Assembly: GCA_004325065.1 (NCBI GenBank)
Contig: PITI01000371.1
Location: 1 to 13,451 of the forward strand
Source: Hamiltosporidium magnivora
Taxonomy: Eukaryota > Microsporidia > Dubosqiidae
Length of the DNA stretch: 13,451 nt
Direction of reading: 5' to 3'
Numbering within the stretch: position 1 is the stretch's first letter; the number at the start of each line of letters is the position of its first letter. A program made the translations under genes and the position numbers. Below the pieces are notes generated by a model, which saw only the letters and a program-made list of their open reading frames with translations, searched no databases and was not told the DNA's origin. Below, in pieces: positions 1-9,729 of this stretch.

Positions 1-1065
1 TACAAAACACAATAAATAACAATTTACTTTAATTTATTTTTAATAATTTTTTTCTCTTCAAATACTTTCAAATAATTCATTAAATTTAAAATGAAATTCT
101 ATTTTTATAGAATTATATACAGAAAGCTACAAATTATATGTGTCACTTATACTTTAAATCAATACATCTTATTATATAAGAAAATATATACCTTGCGATA
201 GTCGTGAAAGAATTATTACAATCTTATTTCTTTTTTTTATCTTCATGGATTTTTCTATATCAAAACTCACAGAACAACATACTTTTTCCAAATATTTTTA
301 TCTGATAACTTTAAATTAGAATTTAAGTTTTATTTTTTTTAACAACCTTGACTAACAAATTATATTTAGAAAATAGAAAATTGTATTTAGATTTCTTATT
401 TTGATTTTTAAACTCAAATAATTCTATATTTGTATTTACTGTTAATATATTTGAATATCGAAACAAAACAAAGTATATTAGATACCATTATGTTTACAAT
501 TATTTAAGTATAAAATAAGCTAAATAATATATGTAAATAATCTTTGAAGATGACAAGAATGTTTTTTAAAAATGATTTTTACTTTCTTCTTTCAAATCAT
601 TCATTTTTGTTTCAGTAAATTTTTCAATCAAAGTAAATACAGTTTCTTGAGCTATATAAAAAATCTGAATAAATTATCTTTTGAAATATAAAGTTTCTTA
701 ATACTTGATTATTATAACTCCAAGCAATTAAAAGCATTATTTCTTTTTAAATCTTACGCCTATTTAAGTTTGAGATATAAATTTACTTTCTAGACATTTT
801 AAAAATCTATGTTAGTTTTAGATTCTTTTTTTAGTATTTCTTACGAGAAACATATGCAGTAGGCAACTCTATATTGATTTTAAGTAAGAAATAAGAAAAT
901 CTTAACTTGAACATTTTTTATCTCATCTTTAAGTAAATCAATAGCTGAGAACATAGTTTTTTTGGCTTTAGTTTCTAAAACTTTATTTAATTATCACATC
1001 ATTTTAAAATAGTGGCAAATGTTATATTTGTTTTCATGACATTAAGATAGTTCTAGGTTTAAAAT
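1..1065. other. AT-rich gene-free stretch
   Basis: No reading frame of useful length starts with ATG here on either strand. The sequence is homopolymer-rich and AT-rich throughout, and I see no RNA gene, tandem array or long repeat. The one shared word worth recording is a 17-nt match (tttaaatcaatacatct, 153-169) to 5082-5098, which is about what chance predicts in DNA this AT-rich. The stretch may continue a gene-free region lying to the left of the window. Confidence 0.6.
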
Positions 1066-1700
1066 AAATGACTGCTACCCCAACACTCCATCAGTAACCC
1101 CTGCAATACCTATATCTCAAAGCCTTTCATCTACCAGGTGTTTTGAACCCAATTACTAAGCGAGGCAGTTGCCCGGAGTTCGTTAATGTCTGTTGCATGG
1201 AGTGTGATCGAAGGCCGAAGCTTCTCTGAGCTCCCCCAAGACTATGCAGCATTCCCAATTACTCTACACATCCTGAACCCAATAAAATTCTAGCTAAGAT
1301 GATTTCAGAAACTTACATGGAGTCCACCTAGACAGTGCAATGTCATAACAACAGTTATAACCTGCCTTAGCTCTCCCGGCTTTTGATGGTTTTTATTTTT
1401 TTATCTACTAGGCGTTAACTCTTCTAACCGAGTGAGCAAGGCTAGTTTTCCATGCTTTTGCATGGGGATTACCTACATCAGCTGCGGTCTGCAATCTGGT
1501 TACATAAAAAACTACAAATAAATTTGTAGAAAAAGTTTCTTTATTTCTTAGACTTCTACTCCTCATAACAACTCCCATGGAACAACCGAAGATGTAGTGA
1601 GATTTTATTCCTACCAAAAATCCAAACAATTATCCTCAACCCAGTTTCACACACTCATTGCCAGGCAGAAAGTTTTTTATGTAGTTATCCTCCCTAAACA
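1066..1700. mobile_element. GC-rich island, probable decayed mobile-element fragment
   Basis: Base composition changes abruptly. The rows from 1141 to 1260 have about 47-52% G+C, against roughly 15-25% in the flanks. Landmarks are a perfect 6-bp inverted repeat with a TTTT loop (CCATGC/GCATGG, 1450-1465) and recurring CCCAAT words, including two copies of cccaattact at 1148-1157 and 1254-1263. On the minus strand an open stretch at 1408-1629 ends with a fairly ordinary-looking peptide (TAADVGNPHAKAWKTSLAHS), but its furthest upstream start would be TTG, so I do not call it a gene. The composition resembles the two LINE-like islands further right, which is why I infer a retroelement relic. I cannot identify its class, orientation or exact ends. 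Confidence 0.4.
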
Positions 1701-2104
1701 ATTTTTCGCTTGTTAATAAGATTTTGATTTAAAGCAATAAAATTATGGTCCACATCGTTGACACAATTCGCTTATTATTCAAAAATATTATGAAATTGAT
1801 TTAACCTAATTTAACTCAAAGGTTTACTCTTTCTATTTTGATTAGAACACTAAAGCATTTGACTTAAAAAGCAATGGTTAAAGAAGTATTTTCGAAACAA
1901 AATACCGATTAGATAAAAGAAACGAGAGCTTGTATTCAGTGGTACACAATGAAATAAATCCCATCCTTTATTCAACGTGAACAGTAGCATAGTAAGGGAC
2001 TATGAAGTTAATGAATATAATATATCCAATACTTTATAACAAAATCTTGCATAAATAGTTGTTGAATTTGATTTTAACATTTTCCTTGTTCAATTTTAAT
2101 TCAT

Positions 2105-2231
2105 TCGTTATAAATATAGTATAAACTAAAATAATTCGAAATTTTACTAAGTTATTTTTAGAAATATTTTAATTTTAGTATTAGGAATAATTTTAGTTTA
2201 TAATAGTGCTAAAAAAAGTAATTCATAACGA
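2105..2231. repeat. Nested inverted repeat (hairpin or MITE-like)
   Basis: An inner pair of 18-nt arms (2120-2137 and 2185-2202) is complementary at 17 of 18 positions. Outside it, an exact 7-bp pair (tcgttat 2105-2111, ataacga 2225-2231) extends the symmetry. Inside it, a 6-bp pair (tactaa 2145-2150, ttagta 2175-2180) continues inward. The whole 127-nt block could fold into one imperfect hairpin or extrude as a cruciform. It lies 234 bp upstream of the first ATG of the gene at 2465. It could be a tiny inverted-repeat element, an upstream regulatory structure or an AT-rich coincidence. No target-site duplication is evident. Confidence 0.4.
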
Positions 2232-2235
2232 CATG

Positions 2236-2256
2236 ATAAGGCATATGTATCCTTAT
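2236..2256. promoter_or_regulatory. Short dyad upstream of the LRR-like gene
   Basis: ATAAGG (2236-2241) and CCTTAT (2251-2256) form an exact 6-bp dyad around a 9-nt centre containing CATATG. It sits just beyond the larger inverted repeat and about 210 bp before the first ATG of the downstream gene. A transcription-factor site is possible, but nothing else in the sequence supports this, and short dyads are common in AT-rich DNA. Confidence 0.12.
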
Positions 2257-2464
2257 TCTATTATAATTCTAACAATATTAGACAAAGTGTTTTTTTTAAT
2301 TTGAGAAAATTTGATTTTTTTTTAAAAATATTTTTTTTATCATCCAATATAGATTATAATATAATATGATAATCTGGATTCATTCTTAGAATTTTTGATA
2401 AAAATTTGTTTGCTTTGCGATAATAGTACTATTTGAACAAAAAAATGATAATATACCTCAAAAT

Positions 2465-4786
2465 ATGGTAGTTGGTGCATTTTTAGAAGCAAAAAATCTT
2501 GATTTATTTTGGTACTGTAGGATACTTTCTATTATAGTAACTATATATAGTATAATGGCGAGGAGAACAATCGCTATACATTTTTATGAAGATATAGAAA
2601 ATATTTTAGCAAGCAATGATTCAACCGAATATATTTACTGTGATGCTTGTCTAGATTTCTTTGAAGTAAAATACAAACCATGTAGTCCCGATTTAGAAAA
2701 AAGGATACTAAAGACATTTAAACTTGATATAGACAATTTTCTATTGAAGTTTATGAATGAAGAAAAGATTGAAGGCGGCAAACAGTATAACGTATATATA
2801 AATAATAGTCTATTAAAATTTGATGATTTAGCATACTTCTATAACATAGTATTGAGTATACCATGTTTTATGGATTGTATGGATGGAAGTAAGTATCTCT
2901 TAATTTGCAAAGTAATGAATATTTTTAAATATATAAACAATAAATTTTTTAAAGACTTTATTCGGTCAATATTAGTTTCCATGGTTTTTAATCAAATCGA
3001 AACGAAAAATTGGAATCTTTCATCACCAAACTCAACCGAATTTTGCTTTCCTAGATATATAACTGATATATTTATACTGGAATTATTTAAAATGTATAGA
3101 GTTTCTGAGAAAACACAAAACAAATTCGGAGAAGATCTTCATGAAATGATATTTGATGAATATTTTACGCTATATTATATAAATTTAAGAGAAGATTTTT
3201 TATTTATAGATGATGATATTATACGTGAAATCTTAAAATTACATAAAAAATTGAAGAATTTTCTTAAAATAATTGATATTGTTTTTCGTTTTCACACTTT
3301 TAAATCTATATTTTTATATAGAATATCTTATATAAAAGAATATGATAATATTTTTGATGTGTCTCTATTTAAAAGTAGTGAGGAAATAAATATTATTAGG
3401 TGTTCGAATACTAATTCATTAATAGAAAGAATATGTAGAATTTCACGTAAGAAACAAATTGAGACATTAAATATAGTTCATTCAACATTTAATATAGAAG
3501 AAGAAATTGCATTTTTGAAAAAACTTTGTTTTAGAAGATTGAATTATGTCATTCTGAAAGATAGATATTCATCATCTTTTACAAATGCGGATTCGGATTC
3601 ACCTGTTCAATTTATTTTTTCAAGATTTATAAATCAAATATATGACAATGATAATAAATCTAATATTTGCGTTCGAAAAACACGTGTTTGTTGTTACGAA
3701 ACAGAAAAGGAACTTACTTTAAATTTTAAGCATCATCAAAGAAAAATAGTAACATTTCAAAAACTAGAATTTCCTTTTCTAACTTTTGTATTTATGAAAC
3801 TAGTCAACAAGTATATATCCTTCGTTTTCTACCTTATTAATTTTAAAGAATTCAATAATATTGAAATGATTTTTACTGATACAAGTCTTAAAGACTTTAG
3901 CTTACGTGAAACAGAAATATTAAATAATATAACTCGCATCAAGATTGTTAGCTCAACTCTAAATGATATTTTTTTGTCCAAGATTTTATTATTTCCTGCG
4001 CTAAGGATTCTATTTCTTTCTAAATGTTCAATTTTTAAGTCAAAAGATGAAATAAAATTCGAAGAAAATACAAAAATTGAAAAACTTCATTTTGGAAATT
4101 CTTTAGTAGATGACCCAGAAATTTTTGCAGGATTTTTAAGTAAAATAGTTACTTTAAATACATTGGAAATTTTTTGTTTATTCGGCGATACAAATATATT
4201 TTTATTGAAATCTATAGAAAAGATAGTAAATTTAAGTAAATTGAAGAGATTGGAATTGTCGGACACTTATCATGCTGATCGAGGTATACCATTTTTTCCT
4301 ATGTTTTCAAATATTTTATATTTTGACTTCTATTTTAACTGCCCGAAAGATACTTTTTATAAATTATTTAATAGCGTGAATTTTCGTACTCTTAAATTTT
4401 TGAACTTAGATGGTGTTATTCTTGGAGTGAATGACAAACTTGCATTGGAAAAAAATACGAATCTTCTTCGTTTAAAACTTTCTAAAAATTGCAAAATTTC
4501 AGGATTAGCTTTCTCAGAACTTTTTAACTTGCAAAATATATATTCATTGACAGAAATAAGGCTGCCAGAGATTCAATTTGATATGTGCGATTTTTTATTT
4601 TTTTCCAAGCTCAAGTCTTTAAGAAAATTGTATATTCTAAGTTTTACGCTTAAATTCGATATAATTTATTTTGTCAAAATGTTTAATCAAGTTAAAGAAA
4701 TAGTAGTTGAATATAAAATTCCTCTAAAGGATAAATTTTTAGAAGAATTTGGTAGCAGGCTTAAAGGGTTTGCTTTGCTATATTAA
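2465..4786 (+). CDS. Leucine-rich-repeat-like protein, lineage-specific family
   Basis: This is one uninterrupted frame of 773 codons ending in TAA, far longer than chance allows at this base composition. I do not recognise a named protein. The C-terminal third (about residues 480-740) has irregular leucine-rich-repeat-like units: hydrophobic strand segments of the LxxLxL type followed by Asn, Ser or Cys turns, for example ALRILFLSKCSIF (512-524), KLKRLELSDTY (592-602), TLKFLNLDG (642-650) and NLLRLKLSKNC (666-676). The N-terminal part (about 31-290) is mostly helical and Phe/Lys/Ile-rich, with no recognisable catalytic motif. Such repeats usually bind other proteins, but the partner is unknown. 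The start is uncertain. ATG 2465 gives an N-terminus with a hydrophobic stretch at residues 14-30 that could act as a membrane anchor. The second in-frame ATG, 2555 (MARRTIAIHF), lies just after a TATATA run (2542-2547) and would remove that stretch, leaving 743 residues. The partial gene at 12405 resembles it in short blocks. Confidence 0.85.
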   Translation: MVVGAFLEAKNLDLFWYCRILSIIVTIYSIMARRTIAIHFYEDIENILASNDSTEYIYCDACLDFFEVKYKPCSPDLEKRILKTFKLDIDNFLLKFMNEEKIEGGKQYNVYINNSLLKFDDLAYFYNIVLSIPCFMDCMDGSKYLLICKVMNIFKYINNKFFKDFIRSILVSMVFNQIETKNWNLSSPNSTEFCFPRYITDIFILELFKMYRVSEKTQNKFGEDLHEMIFDEYFTLYYINLREDFLFIDDDIIREILKLHKKLKNFLKIIDIVFRFHTFKSIFLYRISYIKEYDNIFDVSLFKSSEEINIIRCSNTNSLIERICRISRKKQIETLNIVHSTFNIEEEIAFLKKLCFRRLNYVILKDRYSSSFTNADSDSPVQFIFSRFINQIYDNDNKSNICVRKTRVCCYETEKELTLNFKHHQRKIVTFQKLEFPFLTFVFMKLVNKYISFVFYLINFKEFNNIEMIFTDTSLKDFSLRETEILNNITRIKIVSSTLNDIFLSKILLFPALRILFLSKCSIFKSKDEIKFEENTKIEKLHFGNSLVDDPEIFAGFLSKIVTLNTLEIFCLFGDTNIFLLKSIEKIVNLSKLKRLELSDTYHADRGIPFFPMFSNILYFDFYFNCPKDTFYKLFNSVNFRTLKFLNLDGVILGVNDKLALEKNTNLLRLKLSKNCKISGLAFSELFNLQNIYSLTEIRLPEIQFDMCDFLFFSKLKSLRKLYILSFTLKFDIIYFVKMFNQVKEIVVEYKIPLKDKFLEEFGSRLKGFALLY

Positions 4787-6954
4787 CCAAATTTTTCGAT
4801 ACGAGAGAAAATCGTTAATGTATTAAAAAAAACAAAATTAAGTCTAATTGGTTTAAAGTATCTAAAAATAACGTTTGGTAAACAATTTGTTTATTAAAAA
4901 CGAAATATTTTATCCAAACCAAAAAGTTTTGAATAAATATTAAAGTTTTACTAATTTAACTAAAATTTCTATAATAAATATAATATATTAAATCTTAGTG
5001 TTTTTGCGTTGTTCTCTCTGTATTTTTTGTGCTTTCTTTCGCTTTGGTTGATTGTGCCACGAAATTTGACTTTTCTAATATTTTAAATCAATACATCTAT
5101 CTGAGTACTTATATTCAAAAATGCTATCGCAAAATATAAATTTTTATTACATAAAAATTTCCTTGGTGATTTCAAAGTAAAATTCTTCAGAGTGTTTCCA
5201 TGTTTCGGTATTTTTATGCCATTAGCATATCCTTATAACACTCTCTTCAAAACTATCGATTCAAACTCTCTTAGTAGAAAAAATGACTTAGAATTTATAT
5301 TAATTACATTCTTTATATATTACAATTCGTACGAATATCAAGAATTTCGTAAAATGGGTTCTATAATAATTTTCTTTTACACGCACCTACCGTTATATAA
5401 ACGATACGTTTTACAATGCGGCTATAATAGAAATTCTTCTAAGCATTCTTATTTTTATGTTATTGTTTTAACAATTTTGAAAAAAAATGTAAAGTAAATT
5501 GATATAGGTTTGTGTTTCGCTACAACTGCTGATAAAAAATATATATGTATACTCCATTCCATAAAATGGCAGGAGTGATGATTGTGCTTCGGTTTTATAT
5601 TACTTTAAAATATTCATTTTTCTTAGAAATATATAAGAGAAACAATTTTCGTTCTTTTTGCTAACTACGAAGTTATGATATAAAAAAGTGTGGATCTAAA
5701 ACCGATTTGATCATTTTTAATATCAAATACGTTATGGTTTACTATTTTTATACATCTAATAACTTATCGCTCTACAAATTCCATGATCTTCACCGATTTT
5801 AACACATCCCTTAGTTATCTTAATATAAAAATCTATAGAAATTCAACCTTATTATACCTCTTCGTTTAAATTAATGTCTATTTCTGAAGTCATTATAGAG
5901 AGTTGTTCTACATGAATATTACATTTTTTGAATCATAATCAAAATTTCATATCATTCTAAATATTGATTTTATTTGCTGGAATATTTTTTCTTTTTAGTT
6001 GATGAAATCTATTTTTATGCTATAGGAACTTATATATAGCTTTAATACATGTTAGATTCGTTTTCTATCATTAAAAAACAATATCACTTTTTTTTAAAAA
6101 AATTCTAGAAAATCCAATAATGACAAAATATATATGGTTTGGAAACTCAATACATTGAATTTTTATTTCTTGTCTAGATGTAGATATTGAGGTATCTTAT
6201 GGATCATGCTAAAACGAGGCCTTGTTTGTAACCTATACCACATGCCATACATCATATAAAAGTAGAAATGAGAAATTCCCATTGAATCACGTAAATTGAT
6301 AAAGGATAGAGACTTAGCATATTTTCTATTACAATTTAAAAGTTTCATCGATGAATAGTCAATATATTTGAATATAGCTTCTTTCATAATACATATTAGA
6401 TTGGATCCAGAATTCATCTGCCGGTCTTTTATATTCATTCGTTTCTATAATGTAATTCATACTAATGTTTTCGCTTAAATATTTATCTTTCTACTAACTA
6501 TATTGCTATATTTTAATATGTTGTATAATTTCCTATTCATTTTTTTATCTTATCTATATTTACTTGTAATTAAAAATATTTCTAGATATCTAAGAAATTT
6601 GAGAATGATATATTTACAAAACCACCATTATTAATATATCTACATACCTTTCAAATTAGTATAGGAAATGTTTAACTTTTTTAGTCTATATTTATTTTAT
6701 GTATACTTCAAATTTTGTCTGGAAATGAGATCGTGAGAAATTAAATGCAAAAATATAAACATTTCAGCAATATACGATAATTCTATATTTAAAAGTTATA
6801 TTTTTAATATTTAAAAATTTTATTTTGAGTAAAATACAAGAATAAATTACTTCTCATACCTTTTGCTGTATATGTTTATATTTTTTTAAAAAAAAAAAGA
6901 ATATTAGTTAATTATCGAATTACTCATTTCCGGCGATATAATTTTATAAATTTA
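4787..6954. other. AT-rich intergenic region, no gene supported
   Basis: No convincing gene is present. A plus-strand open frame at 5192-5497 (ATG only from 5216, 93 codons) and a minus-strand one with an ATG start at 6163-6438 (91 codons) are the longest. Lengths near 90-100 codons are expected about once or less per window of this AT content, and neither shows a recognisable motif, so both are unsupported. At 4998-5058 there is a 61-nt tract containing only two A residues; its minus strand reads as a short basic peptide with no start codon. A T-run followed by an A-run occurs near 6880-6899. Nothing else stands out. Confidence 0.5.
4932..4937 (+). terminator. Possible polyadenylation signal AATAAA
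   Basis: This canonical AATAAA hexamer lies about 146 nt after the stop codon of the LRR-like gene and is the right kind of signal for its mRNA 3' end. AATAAA arises often by chance in DNA this AT-rich and no GU-rich downstream element was established, so the assignment is weak. Confidence 0.15.
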
Positions 6955-7165
6955 AGGCCGCAAGTTAATTCCTATCCACCATGCTGGAAGCAGAATTAGC
7001 TTCTAGTATTCCATGCTTATCGTAGGAGGCGAGCAAAGGGGACTTGTCCCCCAGTTTGAGGTTGGGTGTAAGGCTAACAGCCCACTTGGAAAAGACGGTA
7101 GACTGCATTACTGAGGACAGCCAAGGATCCCGCAAAGCTGTAGTGCTAAGAAGAATGATGAGGAT
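6955..7165 (+). mobile_element. LINE-end-like GC-rich island (SINE-like or deleted LINE relic)
   Basis: G+C rises to about 57% in the row starting at 7021, then falls back at about 7165. The phrase gaggttgggtgtaaggctaa (7058-7077) and its surroundings are, from memory, typical of 5' leader regions of non-LTR retrotransposons in arthropod genomes. A compact GGGGAC-TT-GTCCCC palindrome lies at 7038-7051. The right end, agctgtagtgctaagaagaa (7136-7155), resembles the 3' end of the LINE at 8700-10625 (gagctgtagcgtcag). Leader-like sequence joined almost directly to a tail-like end suggests an internally deleted, non-autonomous copy. The 7-nt word tttataa occurs on both sides (6943-6949, 7165-7171) and could be a target-site duplication, but chance is likely in this background. 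No ORF is retained. Confidence 0.5.
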
Positions 7166-8699
7166 TTATAATTCGTTAGATTAAATGACATAATATTAAA
7201 GTCTTTAGAACAATCAACTTATTTTTTACGTAAGTTACATTGATTTTAAAACGAAACGATGAAAATTAATGTCATGTGTTCATTATTTTTCCCTCTTGAT
7301 CTAAACGAACGTACTTATAGCAGCATTTAATCATAGATTTCTCAAGTAGAACGAAAATTTTTACACACAACTACAATTTTTTTACTTTTTATAAAAAACC
7401 CTAGGATTCTAGCGATAAGAAATGAAGATAAAAGCTGAAGCCTTCAGTTGAAACAGAGTATAAATTTGATCAAATTTATGGTAAATTAACGACCAAACCG
7501 ATTTTTTAAGGATATACACAAGAGATTTACTTTATATGTAATTACCTGTTAGGAATGAAAAAACTATGAGGTTCGATCTATAAAACAAAAGCTTTAGTAG
7601 ATGGTTTGGCAATATATATAAGCTTTTTAGAGAGTCTTGAGACTAAATTAAGATTAGTGTGAGATAAACTTAACAAAATTATATGCCACATTAATTTGAA
7701 TACCTCGAAGATTGTATTTTATATTACTTTTTCAAGATTCTATTAGTTAATTTATACTTTTATCTCCTCATCATCTTAAATTTTATATTTTTCTTAAAAC
7801 AAAACCTAAATTACTCCAAAGTGACGCATTCTGACTTTCATGAAATATAATTGTTCCGATTATTAGAATTAATTTTATTCTTAGATATTTTTTGTTTTCA
7901 AAATTGAGCGATGATCGCAAATGAGCCTTAAAAGTAATTTTTTGCTGTATATATACAAATGATAATATATTTTTTTTAATGATTTTAGACATTAAAATAA
8001 AATTATGAATATTTAGTAGCAAAATTGAATAAAATATATTGCTTAAAGAGGTCCGCAGACACCTGGCACACTTTCAATCAAGATTTCGTACTTTTATAAC
8101 TTTCTTTGTTTTATGGATTTGTATTCGGAACTTAGAATATTAATTGGGTCATGTTCGGCATTATAAAATAAAATAGATTTTCAAACCCTGGAAAAAAAAA
8201 TATACAAACGAAAGAGACAGTAACTTAAGGAAAAAAACAAAATTAACAATATATTATTTTTTTCAAACAAGATAGTTATCTTAACAGTCTATAGAACCCT
8301 TTGGGCTTACGTTATATTAGCTTCTATAAAAGATGTTAAATTTTTAGATGATTCCATAGATGTTACGCACATAGTATTTCACGGTTTTTAGCATGTAACA
8401 AACACGCTTAACAAGCCTTGAATCTCTTTTATGGTTTTAGCTGATATTTTATACAACATACTTTTATATCTGTTATCATTACATAGTTAACTTAAAGATT
8501 GTAATGAGCATCTATACCTTCCTAGAATAGAACTTAAAAAACCTACATAGTTTTAGGTTGAGTTTAAATACAATCCCTTAATTCTTGGATCTTATGAAAA
8601 AAAGTAATGCAATATACTTGAAGAGCAGAAATTCTAAGGGAAGAATACTAATAAAATGCATCCTGCATCAGTAAAAAGTTATTAAAAGTAATATATAGC
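7166..8699. other. AT-rich gene-free stretch
   Basis: Nothing identifiable is visible here. The longest open stretch (minus strand, 7783-8022, 79 codons) begins with TTG rather than ATG, is low in complexity, and is best seen as chance. A brief GC-richer patch lies at about 8049-8075 but is too short to assign. The region separates two retroelement relics and may itself be older, fully decayed element sequence. Confidence 0.5.
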
Positions 8700-8712
8700 T
8701 TTGCAGTTTCAA

Positions 8713-8780
8713 TGGTCTAGGGGTGAGGATATCGGAAATTACTTCCTTGGCCGGTGCACTCTTTATCTTTCGTTCAAGAA
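8713..8780 (+). promoter_or_regulatory. tRNA-like A-box/B-box pair at the LINE head
   Basis: TGGTCTAGGGG (8713-8723) fits the RNA polymerase III A-box consensus TRGYNNARNNG, and its surroundings (GGTCTAGGGGTGAGGAT) resemble the D-arm side of eukaryotic tRNA-Glu or tRNA-Asp. GTTCAAGAA (8772-8780) matches the B-box consensus GWTCRANNC at 8 of 9 positions; the final C is missing. The boxes start 59 nt apart, a usable spacing for type 2 Pol III promoters. This could be the tRNA-derived head of a SINE fused to the LINE, or a leader sequence that matches by chance. It is not a complete tRNA gene, because no acceptor-stem pairing was found. Confidence 0.3.
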
Positions 8781-9729
8781 AGTTTGCATTAGATTGACAA
8801 CCTAGTCAATCAAACTAAAAATATGGCAAATGCCATAACCTGACGCGGCTTTGATTCTAATGTGGATTGGTTTCCATTCTTGGGGAAAGGAATGAGCTAA
8901 AAAAATATACGTTGGAAGAAAGATTACTAGGAGTACTTAAGGGAATCTTTACATGCAAAACTATTTAAGAAACAGCAAAATGAAACATCATTCAAAGTTA
9001 TATACTGAAATAAATGATGAGTTTTTATGTATGTAACCTTTCCAGAGGACTAAAGAAGACGAAAATTGAACCAAGTTATGAAACAATTTCTGCTATATCT
9101 AGGATATAAATGTATTATGGGGTGCAGAGGTTATTTACCAATACGGAACAAGATGTGGTTACATCTTCGAGCATTTAGTAGCCCGATATGTGAAAAATCT
9201 CATACATGACAATACTGAGCAGCGTACTGAAGTGATTAGATGCTTAAATTTACTTATTATGAATTGATACAAATTTAAGACTTATAAAAGTATTAAGAGT
9301 CGGCAGAGTAAAATTTTTTTGCTAAAGAGTATGCGCAAATAAGTTCGGAGACTAAATAAAAACTAATATTAAGAAGCATGATCTAGAACCAAAAAATCTT
9401 GTCAGATTAGAATACAAAGAAGAAGCTACTTATAGAAGTACGAATAACTCTACATGATTAACTTTAAACATTTAAAACATTGGAATTTACGTATTTAAGT
9501 GATGCATGAATAAGCTAAGCTTTTTTAATAAGTATAGGATTGAGATAATCTCATATTGATAATATGGGGCGGTATTATGACAAAAATTCATAGGATGTAT
9601 CTTAAAGGCTACAAATATTTATAGTATAGAGGCTCATTGGTTCGTTAGTTTAAACAAAGGACGCAAAGTTTTTTATTTGACCGGTGAAGAGGACTATGGT
9701 GTCATAGAGATGCCGAATTCAATTGATAG

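Noticed and set aside
153..169. 17-nt direct repeat tttaaatcaatacatct shared with 5082-5098
   Set aside because: With about 78% A+T, roughly one exact match of this length is expected among all pairs of positions in the window. The flanks do not align well.
771..990. Apparent diverged repeat with 11227-11330 (tagctgaga and tagacat words)
   Set aside because: The matching words occur in a different order and are separated by unrelated AT-rich sequence, so this is likely coincidence.
1408..1629. Minus-strand 73-codon open frame in the first GC-rich island
   Set aside because: Its furthest upstream start is TTG and the first ATG lies well inside. No domain is recognisable, and GC-richer DNA gives longer open frames by chance. 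It is kept only as part of the island.
5192..5497. Plus-strand 101-codon open frame
   Set aside because: It starts with GTG; from the first ATG (5216) it has 93 codons. At this AT content about one frame this long can arise by chance in the window, and no motif is visible.
6163..6438. Minus-strand 91-codon frame with an ATG start
   Set aside because: Its length is within the chance range and it has no recognisable motif, paralog or conserved neighbour. It is the best of the small frames, so a transcript or homolog would change this view.
6930..6939. Word ccggcgatat, present inverted at 11523-11532
   Set aside because: Only 10 nt match and the flanks differ. It is GC-rich and so somewhat unusual, but too short to call a repeat.
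7783..8022. Minus-strand 79-codon open frame
   Set aside because: TTG start, low-complexity Ile/Lys/Phe composition, no motif.
8713..8785. A tRNA-Glu or tRNA-Asp gene
   Set aside because: Only A-box and partial B-box similarity is present. No acceptor, anticodon or T-stem pairing can be drawn.
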